Notes under the pieces: model-generated
What the model saw: only the letters and a program-made list of their open reading frames with translations
What the model was told of the DNA's origin: nothing
Databases searched by the model: none
Translations under genes and position numbers: made by a program
Part shown: one piece after another, positions 32,322 to 45,100 of the stretch
Position numbering within the stretch: position 1 is the first letter of the stretch
How the letters are laid out: every line of letters starts with the position of its first letter
Assembly: GCA_963855995.1 (NCBI GenBank)
Contig: OY979725.1
Location: 12,628,383-12,692,382, forward strand
Origin: Muricea muricata
Taxonomy: Eukaryota; Cnidaria; Anthozoa; Malacalcyonacea; Plexauridae
Length of the DNA stretch: 64,000 nt
Reading direction: 5' to 3'

Positions 32322-33058
32322 AGATACCCGGTCACCAGTGCCAGATGACCAGATGTCAGGCGACTAGTGCCAGATGTCAGGCGACCAGTGCCAGATGTCA
32401 GATGACCAGTTCCAGATGACCAGATGTTAGATGACCAGTTCCAGATGACCAGATGTCAGATGACCAGTTCCAGATTCCAGACGACCAGTGTCAGCTGTCA
32501 GACGACCAGTGCCAGATGACCAGATGTCAGACGACCAGTGCCAGATGACCAGATACCAGACGACCAGGGCAGATGACCAGATGTCAGACGACCAGTGCCA
32601 GATGACCAGATGTCAGATGACCAGTTCCAGATTCCAGACGACCAGTGCCAGCTGTCAGACGACCAGTGCCAGATGACCAGATGCCAGACGACCAGGGCAG
32701 ATGACCAGATGTCAGACGACCAGTGCCAGATGACCAGACGACCAGTGCCAGATGCCAGATGACCAGGGCAGATGACCAGATGTCAGACGACCAGTGCCAG
32801 ACCGATGCCAGACGACCAGTGCCAGCTGTCAGACGACCAGTGCCAGATGACCAGATGCCAGACGACCAGTGCCAGATGACCAGATGTAAGACGACCAGTG
32901 CCAGATGACCAGATTCCAGACAGCAAGTTCCAGATGTCAGACGACCAGGGAAGATAACCAGATGTCAGACGACCAGTACCAGACGACTAGATGCCAGACG
33001 TACAGTACCAGATGACCAAATGCCAGATAAGCAGTGCCAGATGACCAGATGCCTGACG
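32322..33058 (+). repeat. Minisatellite of 'cagatgaccagatgtcagac' units
   Basis: Units built from 'gaccagtgccagatgaccag' and 'atgtcagac' variants, with lengths around 10 and 28 bp mixed. Variants (atgcc, attcc, gtgcc) are shuffled in blocks, pointing to repeated slippage. Asp/Gln-rich frames are artefacts of the repeat. Confidence 0.92.
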
Positions 33059-35000
33059 AATGACAACAAGGTGACACAAATGGTAAAAGGTAATTAGTAT
33101 AGAATCCTGGTGGTCAGAATTAAAGTTGAATAACTAAGCTGAATTTAAGTGGATTTTGTCTGGAAAACGGTTAGATTAAGTTAGTCATTAATGTCTTTCG
33201 TCGAGAGCAACCGGTTAAAGAATCGGATATAAGTCTATGATATTTATTAACTTTCCGACAAAGGGCCTTGAAGGGCTTTCGCTTAAAGCGCTCGAAACGG
33301 AGTTGTATAAAGGTTTTATGTTATGGAGGCTGCATAATATTCGATTACAAAACTAATATATGCTGCTCATTAGATATTAGTTCAGACAATTGGCAAAATT
33401 TAGGGGTTGTGCTTGAAGCAACTGGAGGAAAGAGAGTTTTTCTCTATTTCCTAAGGTTCTCTTCCAGGCAACCGTGCTCAACCACCAGGATTTGCCTGCT
33501 TTAACATAGGTTATTATGATTATAGTGCATGATTTACCACAGTATGTACATGTGTTGAAGTCATTCAGTAACATTACTCAGGAATGTCTCGAGTGATATA
33601 AGATGGAAGTAATTCAGGCTTGGTAAAAATTAAATAAGAAATGTGAGAAATACATGCATAGTTATACTCCTCATCAAATTAGGTCATTACACACTAGGAC
33701 GTAATGTTAATTAATAACCTTCATACACATAGCTACTCCTCAAATGCACGACATACGTACATTCTTGCATAAATCATGTTAAAAACAGTCACATAAATAT
33801 GCATTGCTACTCTTAAAATGCACGTATCAAGAACATATAGTGATGATGTAAAATGAAATAACAAAATGAAAATGCACGCGCAGAAACCAAGCCTGGTAGA
33901 AAAGAAAGGACTATTGAAATGATATAGAGGAGTGAATGGCAAACATGGCGGATTTTGATGAATAAAAAAGTAAAACAGCAATGACTGCGCGGCATCCATG
34001 AACTTCTACATATTAACATTTCAATAACGACAGAGGTCGCTTATATTGAATTTGATATATGCTGATATTCTGTCGTAGGTTTTTATATTTGGCATTATAA
34101 ACCCTTCAAACAAGTTTAAGCTATCATTTTGATTTTGTGCTCTCCTTGCTTGTATGAATTTGATTATAACTGAAAAAATTGCATTACTAAAATGAACATG
34201 ACATTATAATCTGATTAAAAAATCAACGCCATCACTGGCAAAAAAATAGTAGGATTAAACTTATGAAGGGTTTATAAGGTTTGTTGGAGATAAGGTCATA
34301 GACTGGCTGTTGGTATATAATTTTAGAAAACGTTAACGAAATACCTCTTATATTTCAATCCAGTTGATTCATTTTGTATTCTTTTTGAGAAAATTCGAAT
34401 CAAACTTGACAAATTCAGAAACAACAAAACCCAACAAGAAAGATACCTAACCTTATTTTGTTACAAAAAGAGTCAGAAATGCATGATATCATTTTACTTT
34501 GGCAAGCAATGTCTCATATGATATGACCTCATTAAACAAATCTCCTCAAACCGAAAAATTCCTTGAGCATGACTACGTTACTGACTGACTTACATGTCCA
34601 TACGTTAATGACTGATGAACAATTTAAATCATTACTTGCGTTCGGTCTGTATATCTAATGACTTTCAGGATTGCTGAAAGGGTAAAAAAATTAAACGCAA
34701 GCGTACGTTCAATGAACGTATGGGGTCAACAGGGAAAAAGGGAATTGAAATTAAGATGAACAACAAGGGTCTGAAAGGGTAGAATGGGCATAAAACAAGG
34801 TGCATGAAAAAAGGTGTACATCAATAGTTTAATAATGAATGGAGGAGCTTCTGATTGAGAAAAATGGAACTACCTGAAAATGAATGTAAAAGCTTCTGAG
34901 AAAAGGTCCTTTGTCGGGAAGTTACAGGTAGTTGTATGTTTCTCAATCAAGTATAGCTTTCTTTTTATTGCGGCTAATTACACCTTTCAGAAGAATCTTG
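33059..35000. other. No recognisable gene
   Basis: Mixed AT-rich sequence. A short stretch at 33240-33300 ('gacaaagggccttgaagggc', 'tttcgcttaaagcgctcgaa') resembles degenerate Penelope-type ends. The remaining frames are short and unsupported. Confidence 0.45.
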
Positions 35001-35004
35001 GTGG

Positions 35005-35145
35005 TGAGGGTTAAAGCTGAGTAATGTCAACACGACTTAAGCAGTTCAATTTTTACCACCAAATTTTCATTAGAATTACAAAGAGCATACCATTTCGTTG
35101 ATGAACAATTTTGAAAGAACAAATTACGTTACTCAGCTTTAATCT
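35005..35145. repeat. Small imperfect foldback
   Basis: 'ggttaaagctgagtaatg' near 35009 is inverted as 'cgttactcagctttaatct' near 35127. The spacer is ~100 bp. A related 'cctggtggtcagaattaaag' piece lies at 33106. Confidence 0.5.
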
Positions 35146-35339
35146 TAAGCTTATTTTGATTTTTGAACAAAAATGCATGTTAGCAGTGCATGAATTAGGA
35201 GTGCATGTTATAATGTAAGCGGTACAAATGGTACCTAGGTTAAGTTTCAGGTACGCGAGTGTTGGACACAGAAGGATTGGTGGACGTCTTTTTTGGTAAC
35301 GTATATGGGCCCGGGTGGGGGCCCCAACCCTTAAGTCCC

Positions 35340-35415
35340 AATTCGGTCGGGTACTAACATTGCCTTTCAGGTTTCGACAACGACAGTTCATCGTCAGGTG
35401 ATCAGAATCGAAAAA
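35340..35415 (-). mobile_element. Penelope-type end fragment
   Basis: The minus strand reads 'cctgacgatgaactgtcgtt' then 'gtcgaaacctgaaaggcaat', a pattern (GATGA..stem..CGAAAC) often found at ends of Penelope-like elements. The core is degenerate compared with a hammerhead. The 134-codon frame over it is not a gene. Confidence 0.35.
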
Positions 35416-35624
35416 TACTAAGAGATCAGTTAGGATTTTTATAACTATAAAATACATGACTTAAAAAACTATGTATGGTCGGTTTCTATTTAGTCGAAAC
35501 TTTCGTGTTTACGGCGACCGTTAGAACTAAATCGAAACCAGGCTACATTGCACACACCACCAAGATTAGTGAGCTCCATATATATCTGGAGTAGGAATTC
35601 TAGTCAGTCGGCCTTAAGAAAGGT

Positions 35625-35770
35625 AAAGTCAAAGATGGCGGAAATTAAAGGAGCTATAGGGCGCCAATCTCAGTCCTCTGCGCGGTTAACATAGCAACAT
35701 ATCTCTATTTTGATCGCGCAGAGGATTAAGATTGACGTCTTATAGCTCCTTTCTACCATCTTCGGCTTTT
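35625..35770. mobile_element. Small MITE
   Basis: 'aagatggcggaaattaaagg' with 'agctatagggcgccaatctc' pairs imperfectly with 'agattgacgtcttatagctc' plus 'ctttctaccatctt', around a core with 'ctctgcgcg'/'cgcgcagag'. About 145 bp in all, non-coding. Confidence 0.7.
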
Positions 35771-35827
35771 GCACTGGCTTGAGTTCTTATTCATGGTATA
35801 TATGGAGCTTATGCTAACAAGTATATA

Positions 35828-36064
35828 TGGTCAGCACTTGTTTCCATCTACCAAAGTCCAAACTGACCGTGTCGTCTATTTGGTAGATAGATAGCGTAAA
35901 TAATTTTAATATGTAGACTATTTTAGTATAATTAGATAATTATCGATAATTTTTGCTTATTAATACGTAATTAGACAAATTAGATATTGCCGGAACACCC
36001 TTCGGGGAATATTATAATAATAAATGTAATATGTAGTGTGTATCTCTACAAGTGCTGACCATAG
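35828..36064. mobile_element. Possible MITE with 14-bp ends
   Basis: 'tatggtcagcacttg' and 'caagtgctgaccata' are inverted at ~240 bp spacing. The interior is AT-rich with no frame. A hairpin 'ctatgttgag...ctcaacatag' follows at 36219-36252. Confidence 0.5.
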
Positions 36065-36264
36065 TATTATAGAACGCGGATCAGATATACAGACCATCAG
36101 GCTATATGGAATTCTGGGATTAAACAAATATAGAGTAAAAACAAAATGGCGAATCCGGAAAAAGAGCAATAAAATAGAATGTGCGTGTTCGTTTAAGACC
36201 AGTTTTCTGAGCCTGAATGTTTCTATGTTGAGTTAAATGTTAGCTCAACATAGTATTATTGAAA

Positions 36265-38380
36265 GTTATATGTAAAAAATATAAAAAAGAAATAGAAAAA
36301 AAGAAATCCGTGATTCTTCCCATATACTTTCAGAATTCGGCAAACATTAATCTTCGACGGCAAACATTAATCTTCTTGCGTCATTCTTAGGCTGTTGAGA
36401 AAAACAAAATTATTATTTATCCGGCGTATAAGCTACACCATACAGGCATACTGTCTTTGAAAAAAAAATGGACGGAAAAAAAAATGACAGAAATTTACTG
36501 ACATCAACAACAAATAGCAACAGAAGAGAAGCCATATGACCCAACCCTGATCATCTAACAAACCGATGCAAGACCTCCTCATACCAGGTACCCTGTAAAT
36601 GGTCTATACGTATGTACTATTTCTGTATGTAATGTGTTGTTTTTTCATTGGCAAATTTATATAAATAAATAAATAGATAAATAATTGCATGTATCGAGGG
36701 TTTTTACCGTAATTAAGGCCTGACAATTTAAACAATACACAATGAGGCAAGTCGTCTAGCTAGTATATTGTTTGAATTGCATTCCGCATGACTGAAATGT
36801 ACGTACAGTATATATAAATCAGGCCTTAGTTTAGGTTTCCCGCGTTAAAAAAAAAGGGTGGCCATGTTTGGGACCATGCATTTTAGTTCACAAATTACAC
36901 GAATTCTCATTGGACAGGCCTAAGTATAAAAACTTTGCATCAGTGATGAATGGTGATCAATGGTTCCAATTTCACCATCCACATCTACACATCAGGCTTA
37001 ATTCATTGTTTAGCCTGCGTATCAAGCCATAATGATTATCATTTCTGTAAAAGTTCTTATGCTTGTGCAGTTGTGCAGCCATGAGCGTGTGACCAAATAG
37101 GTTTTAATGGTTACCTGGTTAGATTCCTGGTCCACCCGAAGACAAGAATATTATATTGACGTGGAGGTGATGGAGCATAAAATGTGTAATTATCACCTAT
37201 CATTTATCAATGATATATGATGTTATATAACAAGAAAATATCAATACATATAGTGCTGCTAACATTTCCTAAGTTTAATTTAATAACTTTTTTTATAAGT
37301 AGTTCAGCGACGTTTGTTCGATGATGATTTGACGGGTTTAGCCATTCTATGAATGATAAAGAAACTTCAGTCAAAATCTGAAAACGTCAGCTTCAATTTA
37401 TGTAGCATAATTTTGCATGGTTCTTATAAAAGAAATATATGAAACTATTTTGTTTAAGTATTTTCTATCTAATAAGTCATTTGTCTTTATGCAGATAATC
37501 CTTATTGACATTTACCCGTGGGTTTTTTGAAGTCAAATTTAGCTTTGGCGGAAATCATATATATTGGTCAAAGAAGATGCGGGCGTTTGCGGGCTGGACT
37601 TTGATTTGAGGGTGAAATTTATAGCACAGTCACAGTTGCACAGTGCATGCAGTGATACAGTATTTTTTTTATTTGTGATTTTACAAGATTGCATTGTATT
37701 TTGTAAGGCGATATCATAGAATGTGTGATTTCCGTGTATTATCTATTCAAAGCCATGTTGTACATGGATATGTTGGAAATAAATCTGCAACATTTCCTCT
37801 GTAGGTAAAATATATTATATATACCGGTAAAAAACATTAAATGCTACAGAATTTATTTTTATACATGTAGAGTATAAAGCATTAGTGGGTCGTAGATATT
37901 AGTAATGTAGTATTTGAAATGTCATACATGAAATATCCACACTACATATATGTATCTCCAAGGTTTAAAATCTGTATCTTCAATGATTAGCATATACTAA
38001 ATAAATCAATTGATCCCTATTCAACAACAGGGTGTAGTAGGCTGGATCTGCTATAAGTGTAGTTAGACAGGCTGTCGTGTTAGGCAGAGTTAAAACCTTT
38101 GGCTATCTCTGTGGTCGATGCTGTCTCACTAATATCTTCAGCATAATTCTAATCTTCAAATTTTCCACATTAATGCATGCTCAAGGTGCTAGAATAAAAT
38201 GAACATTATTTTAGCAAATTGATCTTGGGTGGTATATGACATTGGTATACAATTTTCATTTTTATAATTAATTTTATAAACTAGGTCCATGGTTTTGAAG
38301 TAGATGCAATAAATTCAGTCCAGTTCTCAAATCATACAGGTACATAAATATGGAAACTATAAAATTCCAATATTTATGCA
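36265..38380. other. No recognisable gene
   Basis: About 2.1 kb of AT-rich single-copy-looking sequence. I see no exon with good borders on either strand, no RNA gene and no element ends before the Harbinger copy. Confidence 0.5.
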
Positions 38381-39682
38381 TCAGGGGCCGGTTGTATAAA
38401 AAAGTAGTTAAAGTTAACTGCAGTTAGCGTTAACTACCCTAGTTAAATCCTTAACCGTAGTTAGTTAACTGCACGACTTAACTGCGTTGCACAAAACGCA
38501 GTTAGTCGGATAGTTAACTAATCACGTAGTTAACTTGCGTGTTGCGTGGGGCTCGCGTGGTGCAGTTAACGTAAATTAAAATGAATTAAGTCTTGTTTAT
38601 TTAACAGTGGCTAACAAATTCGATTCAAATAATTGCAGAAGAATGCGCCTGATCTGTGATAAAAGCAATCGTACTTTTTTTCGTACAAATACAAACACTC
38701 ACCATTATTGAAGAAAGTACTAATTCGTTGGTTTGTAAATTTCAAATGATTTGTCTGGATCACTGGACGTCACATGTGCTAAATTGTGTAATTTGTTTGT
38801 CTGACTCGCTGACTGTATCGGGAGTGCCAAGCAGATTTGTGTAAAGATGTTAAAATGTTTATTTTGCAAACATATGCTAATGAAGAAAAGCGAAGTCAAG
38901 ACATGTGCTGGAAATGGATTACTGGATATTTTGGGACTGGTCATACTGGTCATTGTTTATGGTGGGGGTTACACTGTCACCTATTTAATAATTAAAACAA
39001 GCAGTTATCAAACTCATGTCATACTCAGTCATAGAAGTGGTGAAATACACGTGTGACAACTTAATGGTATCCTTTTGTAAAGGTTTTGGCTATAGGTGGC
39101 AGTTTGTTACAGAAACTACTTCAATATTTTAATGGTTTAATCAGCAAGGTTTTAGCAAGAGACATTTCTCTTTGGTGCAAACCTCCACCATGAATAATGA
39201 CTGGCCCTTACAGAATCACAGGATGAAAAATTAGATTTGCAATACATGTTCAACCCAGTGCCAAAATGCAAATGCTGTGAAAGCAAAACATTTGCTACAG
39301 TGCAAATTTGATTATTTGAAACCCATAAATAAAATGAAAAACCAGTTTCACATTAAATTTGCACCTGGGTGCCAAAATGCAAATGCATCAAATGTGCACA
39401 AATCATTCAAATGTGTGGCAAATTGTCGAAGCAATATCTGTCTAAAAGAAGAATATACGAGTTTATATAAATATATGAAGAATATATGAATTTCAAATGA
39501 TCAAATTTGCACTATATAATTGCAAATTTGTTCCCTTCAATTCTGCAGTATGGATAAATTTATAAATAAACTCAAGTCATTTTCATCATGAAACCTAATC
39601 TGGGTTAGCCTAGATTAAAACCAACTTGGCTAATGTTGTTAAAGTTTAAATATTTCAATCTGTATGAGTTTATTCACTATTA

Positions 39683-39975
39683 GTAGAATCATACTAGTAT
39701 ACTATTGCAAATGCTGCAATTTGATTGGTTACTCTACTCGCTATCTATTCCTCGATAGATAGCGAGTAGCGAAACAATCATCTTCCTATAGAGATTTCTT
39801 TTAAAAAATTGCCTGAAAATCAAATTTTTTGTTGAATATTCCATGTTTGACCTCTGATTCTACTGAAACAATTAGATTACGAGCTCGAGATTTCTATGCG
39901 ATGATAGTTGATTCGGGCTTTGCCCTCATCAACTATCACCGCATAGAAATCTCGAGCTCGTAATCTAATTGTTAA
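39683..39975. mobile_element. Foldback insertion inside Harbinger remnant 2
   Basis: The insertion is absent from the matching place in remnant 1 ('cactattagatggtacactat'). It holds two hairpins, 'ctactcgctatctattcctc' with its mirror, and a ~100-bp palindrome 'aattagattacgagctcgag' with loop 'cgggctttgccc'. The bases 'attag' lie on both sides and may be the target duplication. It inserted after the Harbinger copies separated. Confidence 0.75.
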
Positions 39976-40195
39976 TTAGAAGGTAAACTATATGTTTCAA
40001 TATTGTGTTATACACAATAATCAATATTTGTTTGATGGGTTGTCAGATGTAACAAAAATCAATATACAACTCATGTCATATATACTGTATGTATTTGTAT
40101 CATGTCTGAGGTCATATTTTCCCATGTAACCACAGTTGCCAAGCTTACAGGTATTTTTCAAGTTGAATTACTAATTACATGTACACAAATTCAAA

Positions 40196-40480
40196 ATGTC
40201 TGCCCATAAAGCAACTAATCCAAAACAAGGGAAGAAAACCAAAAAAAAATTTTAATTCAGTAGAATGCAACCTACTGGTTAATATAGTTGAACAAAATTT
40301 AGACACATTACGGGGCCAATTTTCGAGCACAATAACAAATGCCTAAAAGCAAAAGTTGTGTGAAACAATTTACTTCCCAGATTAACAGCTATGAAAAACG
40401 TACACCAATAGAAATACGAGAAAATTGCAAAACATGGCCCAAATTGACAAAAAAAAAAACAAATTCTGGGGTAATGCAGT
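40196..40480 (+). pseudogene. Myb/SANT-like protein of Harbinger, broken (second copy)
   Basis: Begins MSAHKATNPKQGKKTK and stops at the same place as the copy at 18972. It resumes with VECNLLVNIVEQNLDTLRGQ and has YEKRTPIEIRENCKTWPKLT near the end. The Trp conserved in remnant 1 (KLWE) is replaced here by a Cys codon (TGT). Sharing the early stop suggests the shared ancestor was already defective or that the stop marks an intron border. Confidence 0.72.
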
Positions 40481-40550
40481 CTCAATGAAAAACTGGTGGA
40501 CGTCCTGCAGCAAGACCACCAACCACTACCACTGCTAAAATTATAAGTCT

Positions 40551-40769
40551 TTAGTGATGAGCCTGGTTTCGCTTTGTTAGTGGTCTCACTTCGCCGTCGA
40601 TGAGTCGCGCTATAAAAAGCAAAGATTCTCCGCCAAATCTATAGCGTTTTAGGAGTTCTTTATCTGAGAAATCTTCCCAGGGAAGTTGACGATTAAAAAT
40701 TCTAAGTAAGAGTTGCCTTTCAGTATTATCTCGCTCATAAAAGTTGTTCACTCTTAATACAGCCGTCAT
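40551..40769 (-). pseudogene. HARBI1-like Harbinger transposase, N-terminal fragment
   Basis: The frame starts at ATG 40769 (minus) and reads LLLRIFNRQLPWEDFSDKEL, then LKRYRFGGESLLFIARLID and VRPLTKRNQA. This is the N-terminal signature of PIF/Harbinger transposases (L..RYRF....I..I..LI...I...T.R..A). The fragment ends after ~70 residues, so the catalytic DDE region is absent and the copy cannot transpose by itself. It faces the Myb-like remnant, as two-gene Harbingers often do. Confidence 0.82.
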
Positions 40770-40947
40770 ATTTAACTAGGTTTTGAGAAGTTAACTATGC
40801 CATTGAGGATAGTTAACTTTAACTACTTTTTAACTGCAGTTAACGCTAACTGCCTTTTTGTACAACCGACCTAACTACGTGATTAAAGTTAACCACTATT
40901 TAACTACTTTTTGGGTAGTTAAAAAGCAGTTAAGAGCTTTATACAAC

Positions 40948-41423
40948 TGTAGTATGCCACATATACTATAGGAAAGCGGTGTGCAGAAACATCCATTACA
41001 AGGACCCATTCAGAATTAAAAACTTAATACTTCATAACAGTTGCAGCTTGAAGTCGCCAGGCAGTGATAATTTGATTTTTTTGTCCTGGTACTCCATCCA
41101 TCCGTAATGTCTCAGTCTTGGCGCTCAAATGAATTCATATGGTCGAACGGATTATGTGAAATTTTTAACCCCCCTTCTACTCGCCAAAAGATCAGGTTAG
41201 AGCAGAAAAATGTTTCAAAACTGACTAACGTACGTTGGGCCTTGCCATGTGAAACATGAGATTTTGTAGGGTGTCCGGCTAATGATTGAGAACAATTAAA
41301 ATCACAGGCCTAGAAAGCTCCAGCACTGGAGGCTTATGTCCCCCCCTCCTCCAATTTTCTATAGTGCTATTTTTAAAGATAAAACAGTGGAAAAATACCC
41401 TGGAAAAGCGTGGCTTTATAACG
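40948..41423. other. Spacer between Harbinger remnant 2 and copy 2
   Basis: About 475 bp without recognisable genes or repeats. Its right part takes the place that the giant palindrome has next to copy 1. Confidence 0.5.
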
Positions 41424-41707
41424 TAGTGCCCTTGAAACTTTAAGTTACCTCCTTCATCCCTAATTAAAATTCCTCTAACTCTTTACGAGCAATACAGCTT
41501 CTTCTGAATCAGGAACAAGGAACTTGCTCGGAGCATGTCGACACAAAGTGGTAGTTTCGGCGTTCCTCGAAATTCGTCGGTTTCCGACGCTGCTCGAAGA
41601 TTTTCCGAATACTATTTTTTCAAAATTTTTCTCTAGCTCGAAGATTTTGCTCTTTGAAAGTCCTCTAAATTTTCATGCATCCTAACTTTGTTTTAAGGTA
41701 ATATGCT

Positions 41708-42112
41708 TTATTTTCTATCATTATTTGTAGCAAAGTACTTAGATTGTGCATAGAGATCGATTTTTGAGAGATCAGACTGGAAATAAGTACAATTTTCGAG
41801 TATTGTAAGTTTGTGCTTTCCAAGCATGGCTATGGTCGCATGTAAGATTAAGGCTACCGTTTTCAGTTGAAGTTGGTTCGATAATAATACCATGAAATCC
41901 GCTATAGAAACTGAATGAGGTCTTAAATTGTTGAGATTGTCGAAGAAAGTATGCTGAGACAGTTCTATGTATAGAGTTGGTTCTGGTTCAAATTTATTGA
42001 AAAAAGGCAATTTAATTTTAATTTTGTGAATTTCGATTACAAAACATGCCTTGGACTGTCGACCAATTGATTTCGTCAGGCGATTACAGACTTGTGAGAG
42101 GAGGGGGGTAGC
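41708..42112 (-). CDS. Copy-2 version of the 134-codon candidate exon
   Basis: The frame is kept and ends at the same stop. It differs from 11898-12302 by three residues (T for K, I for N, H for Y). Same caution as for copy 1: no family is recognised, and the changes do not favour silent sites. Confidence 0.33.
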   Translation of the reverse strand, partial: ATPLLSQVCNRLTKSIGRQSKACFVIEIHKIKIKLPFFNKFEPEPTLYIELSQHTFFDNLNNLRPHSVSIADFMVLLSNQLQLKTVALILHATIAMLGKHKLTILENCTYFQSDLSKIDLYAQSKYFATNNDRK

Positions 42113-45100
42113 CTAATTACTAAAATGTAGTGAAAAAAGGACTTTCCATCTAATGGTGGGAGCAGGTTGGCGGGAACACTGGAGAATAAAGGTCCTGTCA
42201 CAATGGAATTTTTCTTGCAACTTGAAATGCAATTCTACTATTGGGAGATACTATATGCAAGTTTCCATCACAGTTTGCTGGGGTTTTTTTAACGTACCAA
42301 ACATTTGTCACAAATTTACTTAAGAGTAGATTTTCCCTGTAGCAAAAAAGATGGCAAATGTCGATTTTACCAGAGTGCATGGCAGTCTGAAATTGTTTAA
42401 AAAGGCAAATTAACGTCTTTTGAAGAACAGACAGAAGACAACAGGTTATTTTCACACTTGTGTTAAAATTTCGATCCAGTAGCTTTGCTTCTTGTCATCT
42501 TTTCCCACGTATTCTTTCTTGATACCTGCAATGCATTCTGGTAAAATCGACATGTCGCCATCTTTTTTGCTACGGTGAATGCAAGGAAAAGTGCACCGTG
42601 TGACAGGGCCTTAAGGGTAAGAGGTGGATAGAGAAGGAGACGGAGCAGTTACAAGTGCAAGAAAAATTGCACCGTGTGACAGGGCCTTAAGGGTGGGAGG
42701 TGGATAGGAGGAGACAGAGCAGGATGTGGGAGTCGTGCAAGGTCGGGAGGTTAAAAAAGAACAAGGAATGTTATGTTTTTAATGCCTTTTAGACTTTTCT
42801 TGAGGCAATTAAAATTCAAACTGTCAAATCCAAACACTGTACAGAATGGCCGACTTTACGTGGTCTTTAGTTTTTACACAACCACTTGCATTGTTATCTT
42901 TTGCAGTTTGTTTACCATTTCAGTTATCTATCTTCAATAGAATTCTTTGAAATTTGTTTGTAGATCAACAAAATGCTTAACCTCCTCTCAACAACTGGCA
43001 GATTATGAAAAATGAAATTGTTAAAGGTATTGGAATTGCATGTACAATATTGAATATGGGACAATTTGGGATGGTATAATTTTGGACATGACGGTTTCAT
43101 TCTCACCTAATTTGACGATTATTTTGTGGGTACACATACCGTGGAATCTCATGTGCTCCAGAAGCATTTTAATCTTAGAAAAAGTCAAATAATGATGAAC
43201 TGTGTTTTAAAAGAAAGTTAGAATCTTATTTGGTTCAAATCAATTGAATTATGGCCCAAGAGTTCATGAAAACACATACAAAAGGCTTTCTTAAAAAGCT
43301 GAAATATCAAATCTAGCAATTTTATATGTTATGCCTCTAAACAACACAATTCCGTTTCTAAAAATTGGTACCCTACTAGACCTATATGCATGATTATACT
43401 AATTTGGACATATTTATTTTTACCCATTAAAATATAAATTTGTGTTTAATCATTCGTGTTTGTCATTATTTGACTTTGTAATGTTGGTTAAACATAAGGA
43501 GATTGAGGTGACTTTGCCAGAAACAAAAACATCCATTATTATACTAAAATTTCAATATATGTAGCAATTAAAACTAACCACAGGAAATATATTTCTACTT
43601 TTTAATTGAAATGTTTCTGTTATATGCACTATATCATATTTTTGATAAAAAATTACAACACCTATGTTATTTCCTGGTTTACTATCTCAATCATCTTTTG
43701 TTTAAGCTGGCTTTGAGTGTTCATTTGAAAGTTTGGAAAGCTCATTTGAAAATCACAATAGTTCTCAATGTTATATTGGACCCTTTAAAGTTAAAAAAAT
43801 ACTTTGTAATATTTTATACTACTGGTAATTTATCTTAGATACAGACTTTGTGATTTTGTACTAGAATGTTAACTTTCAAACTTTAAGATGAACTACTTAC
43901 TAAGGACAAAATAAGCTAGCATATTGTCTTTTGTTTACAAAGTGGAACTTGTTTGGAATTGAGATGAGCTGATGCAGTTGTTCTTTAACTTTATCAATTA
44001 ATTACATGTCTTACATGAAAAAGAAAACCACAACTTGCCAAATAAATTCTGTGGGCGCTTTTTATTAGCAAAGAAAAGATGTGACGGATGTAAGAATTTA
44101 AGAGTAAAAAAGTTTCCTTGGACTAAAAAAATTGACAGTTTGCCAGATTTTCTAGATAAACAAGCAGTACAGATGTTGGCCAATAATAAGTATAAGTAAT
44201 TACAATTTTTAATTTTAAAAGTTTTCTATTGATGCCTGGATACAGTAAATACTTTACCAGAGTTCTTCATATTACATCGACTTGAAAAAGTTTTAAGTCA
44301 CATGAAGCTTTTAGTTGATACTATGCAATTTCAAATTTTACAGACTTCTTAATTAACATGTTAAATTTACCTTGTTGAACATAAGGTCTTTCCTGAGAAA
44401 AACTAAAACTGTCTGGCATTATATGGAGTAGAATAATTTAAATTAGTTTGAGACTTTGATTTGATAACAATTTTGATTTGTACTATGTACAATACAAGTT
44501 ACCGTGTTGTATCGGATATACAAACCCAAGCTGAAGGCGAGATATCTGACATACACAGATGCGAATGTTGTTAATGGCTTGTGAAACTCATCAATTTTAT
44601 ACATCAGATCTATAGCAAAGTGATTTTGAAAATACCGATTCTGTAAGATGAGAAAATGATTTCTTTTGTGTTTCCTGTATGATTTATTACTTTATAAGTT
44701 TCTTAATTAAAATTACAACATATTGCCTACTGGAACTTTTTATATTGTTTGGTTGTGGTGAATTTGTATTTTGGCAATTGAAATATTTCTGAATTTGTAT
44801 GTGCATTACCTTTGCTTCAGTTCAAGTTTACATTTCAAATATTCCACTTTGTAATACTTGTATGGTAATAATAACATAAGAAAACAGGTTTACATGGCTC
44901 TTGAATATAGTCTTTTCAACAAGTAAGTAAAGATAAATTTATACTTCAAAGAGATATGTTCCTAACCTGACAATGGTACCTTCCAAAAAGACTAAATTTA
45001 AATTGATTCTTCGAATAAATTTTTTACTTTTTAATCCAAGATCAATCTAAGTTATGTATTTCTACTTTTATTTTGGTCTCTTTAACACTGAAACTATCAA

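Larger units (their letters stand above)
38385..40947. mobile_element. PIF/Harbinger transposon remnant 2
   Basis: The left end is GGGCCGGTTGTATAAA preceded by CAG (38382-38384). The right end is cut: after 'gctttatacaac' the sequence becomes 'tgtagtatgcc', so the last bases of the terminal repeat are missing. It has the same orientation as 17177-19408 and is nearly collinear with it, with three differences. A foldback insertion sits at ~39683-39975, a middle segment of copy 1 is missing, and an extra ~310 bp carries the transposase start. Confidence 0.87.

Noticed and set aside
32488..32908. Asp/Gln-rich frames that might be a low-complexity protein
   Set aside because: The underlying minisatellite explains them, and other frames are equally open.
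35053..35457. 134-codon minus-strand frame
   Set aside because: Mixed sequence covering a Penelope-type end and a foldback; no conserved motif or splice context.
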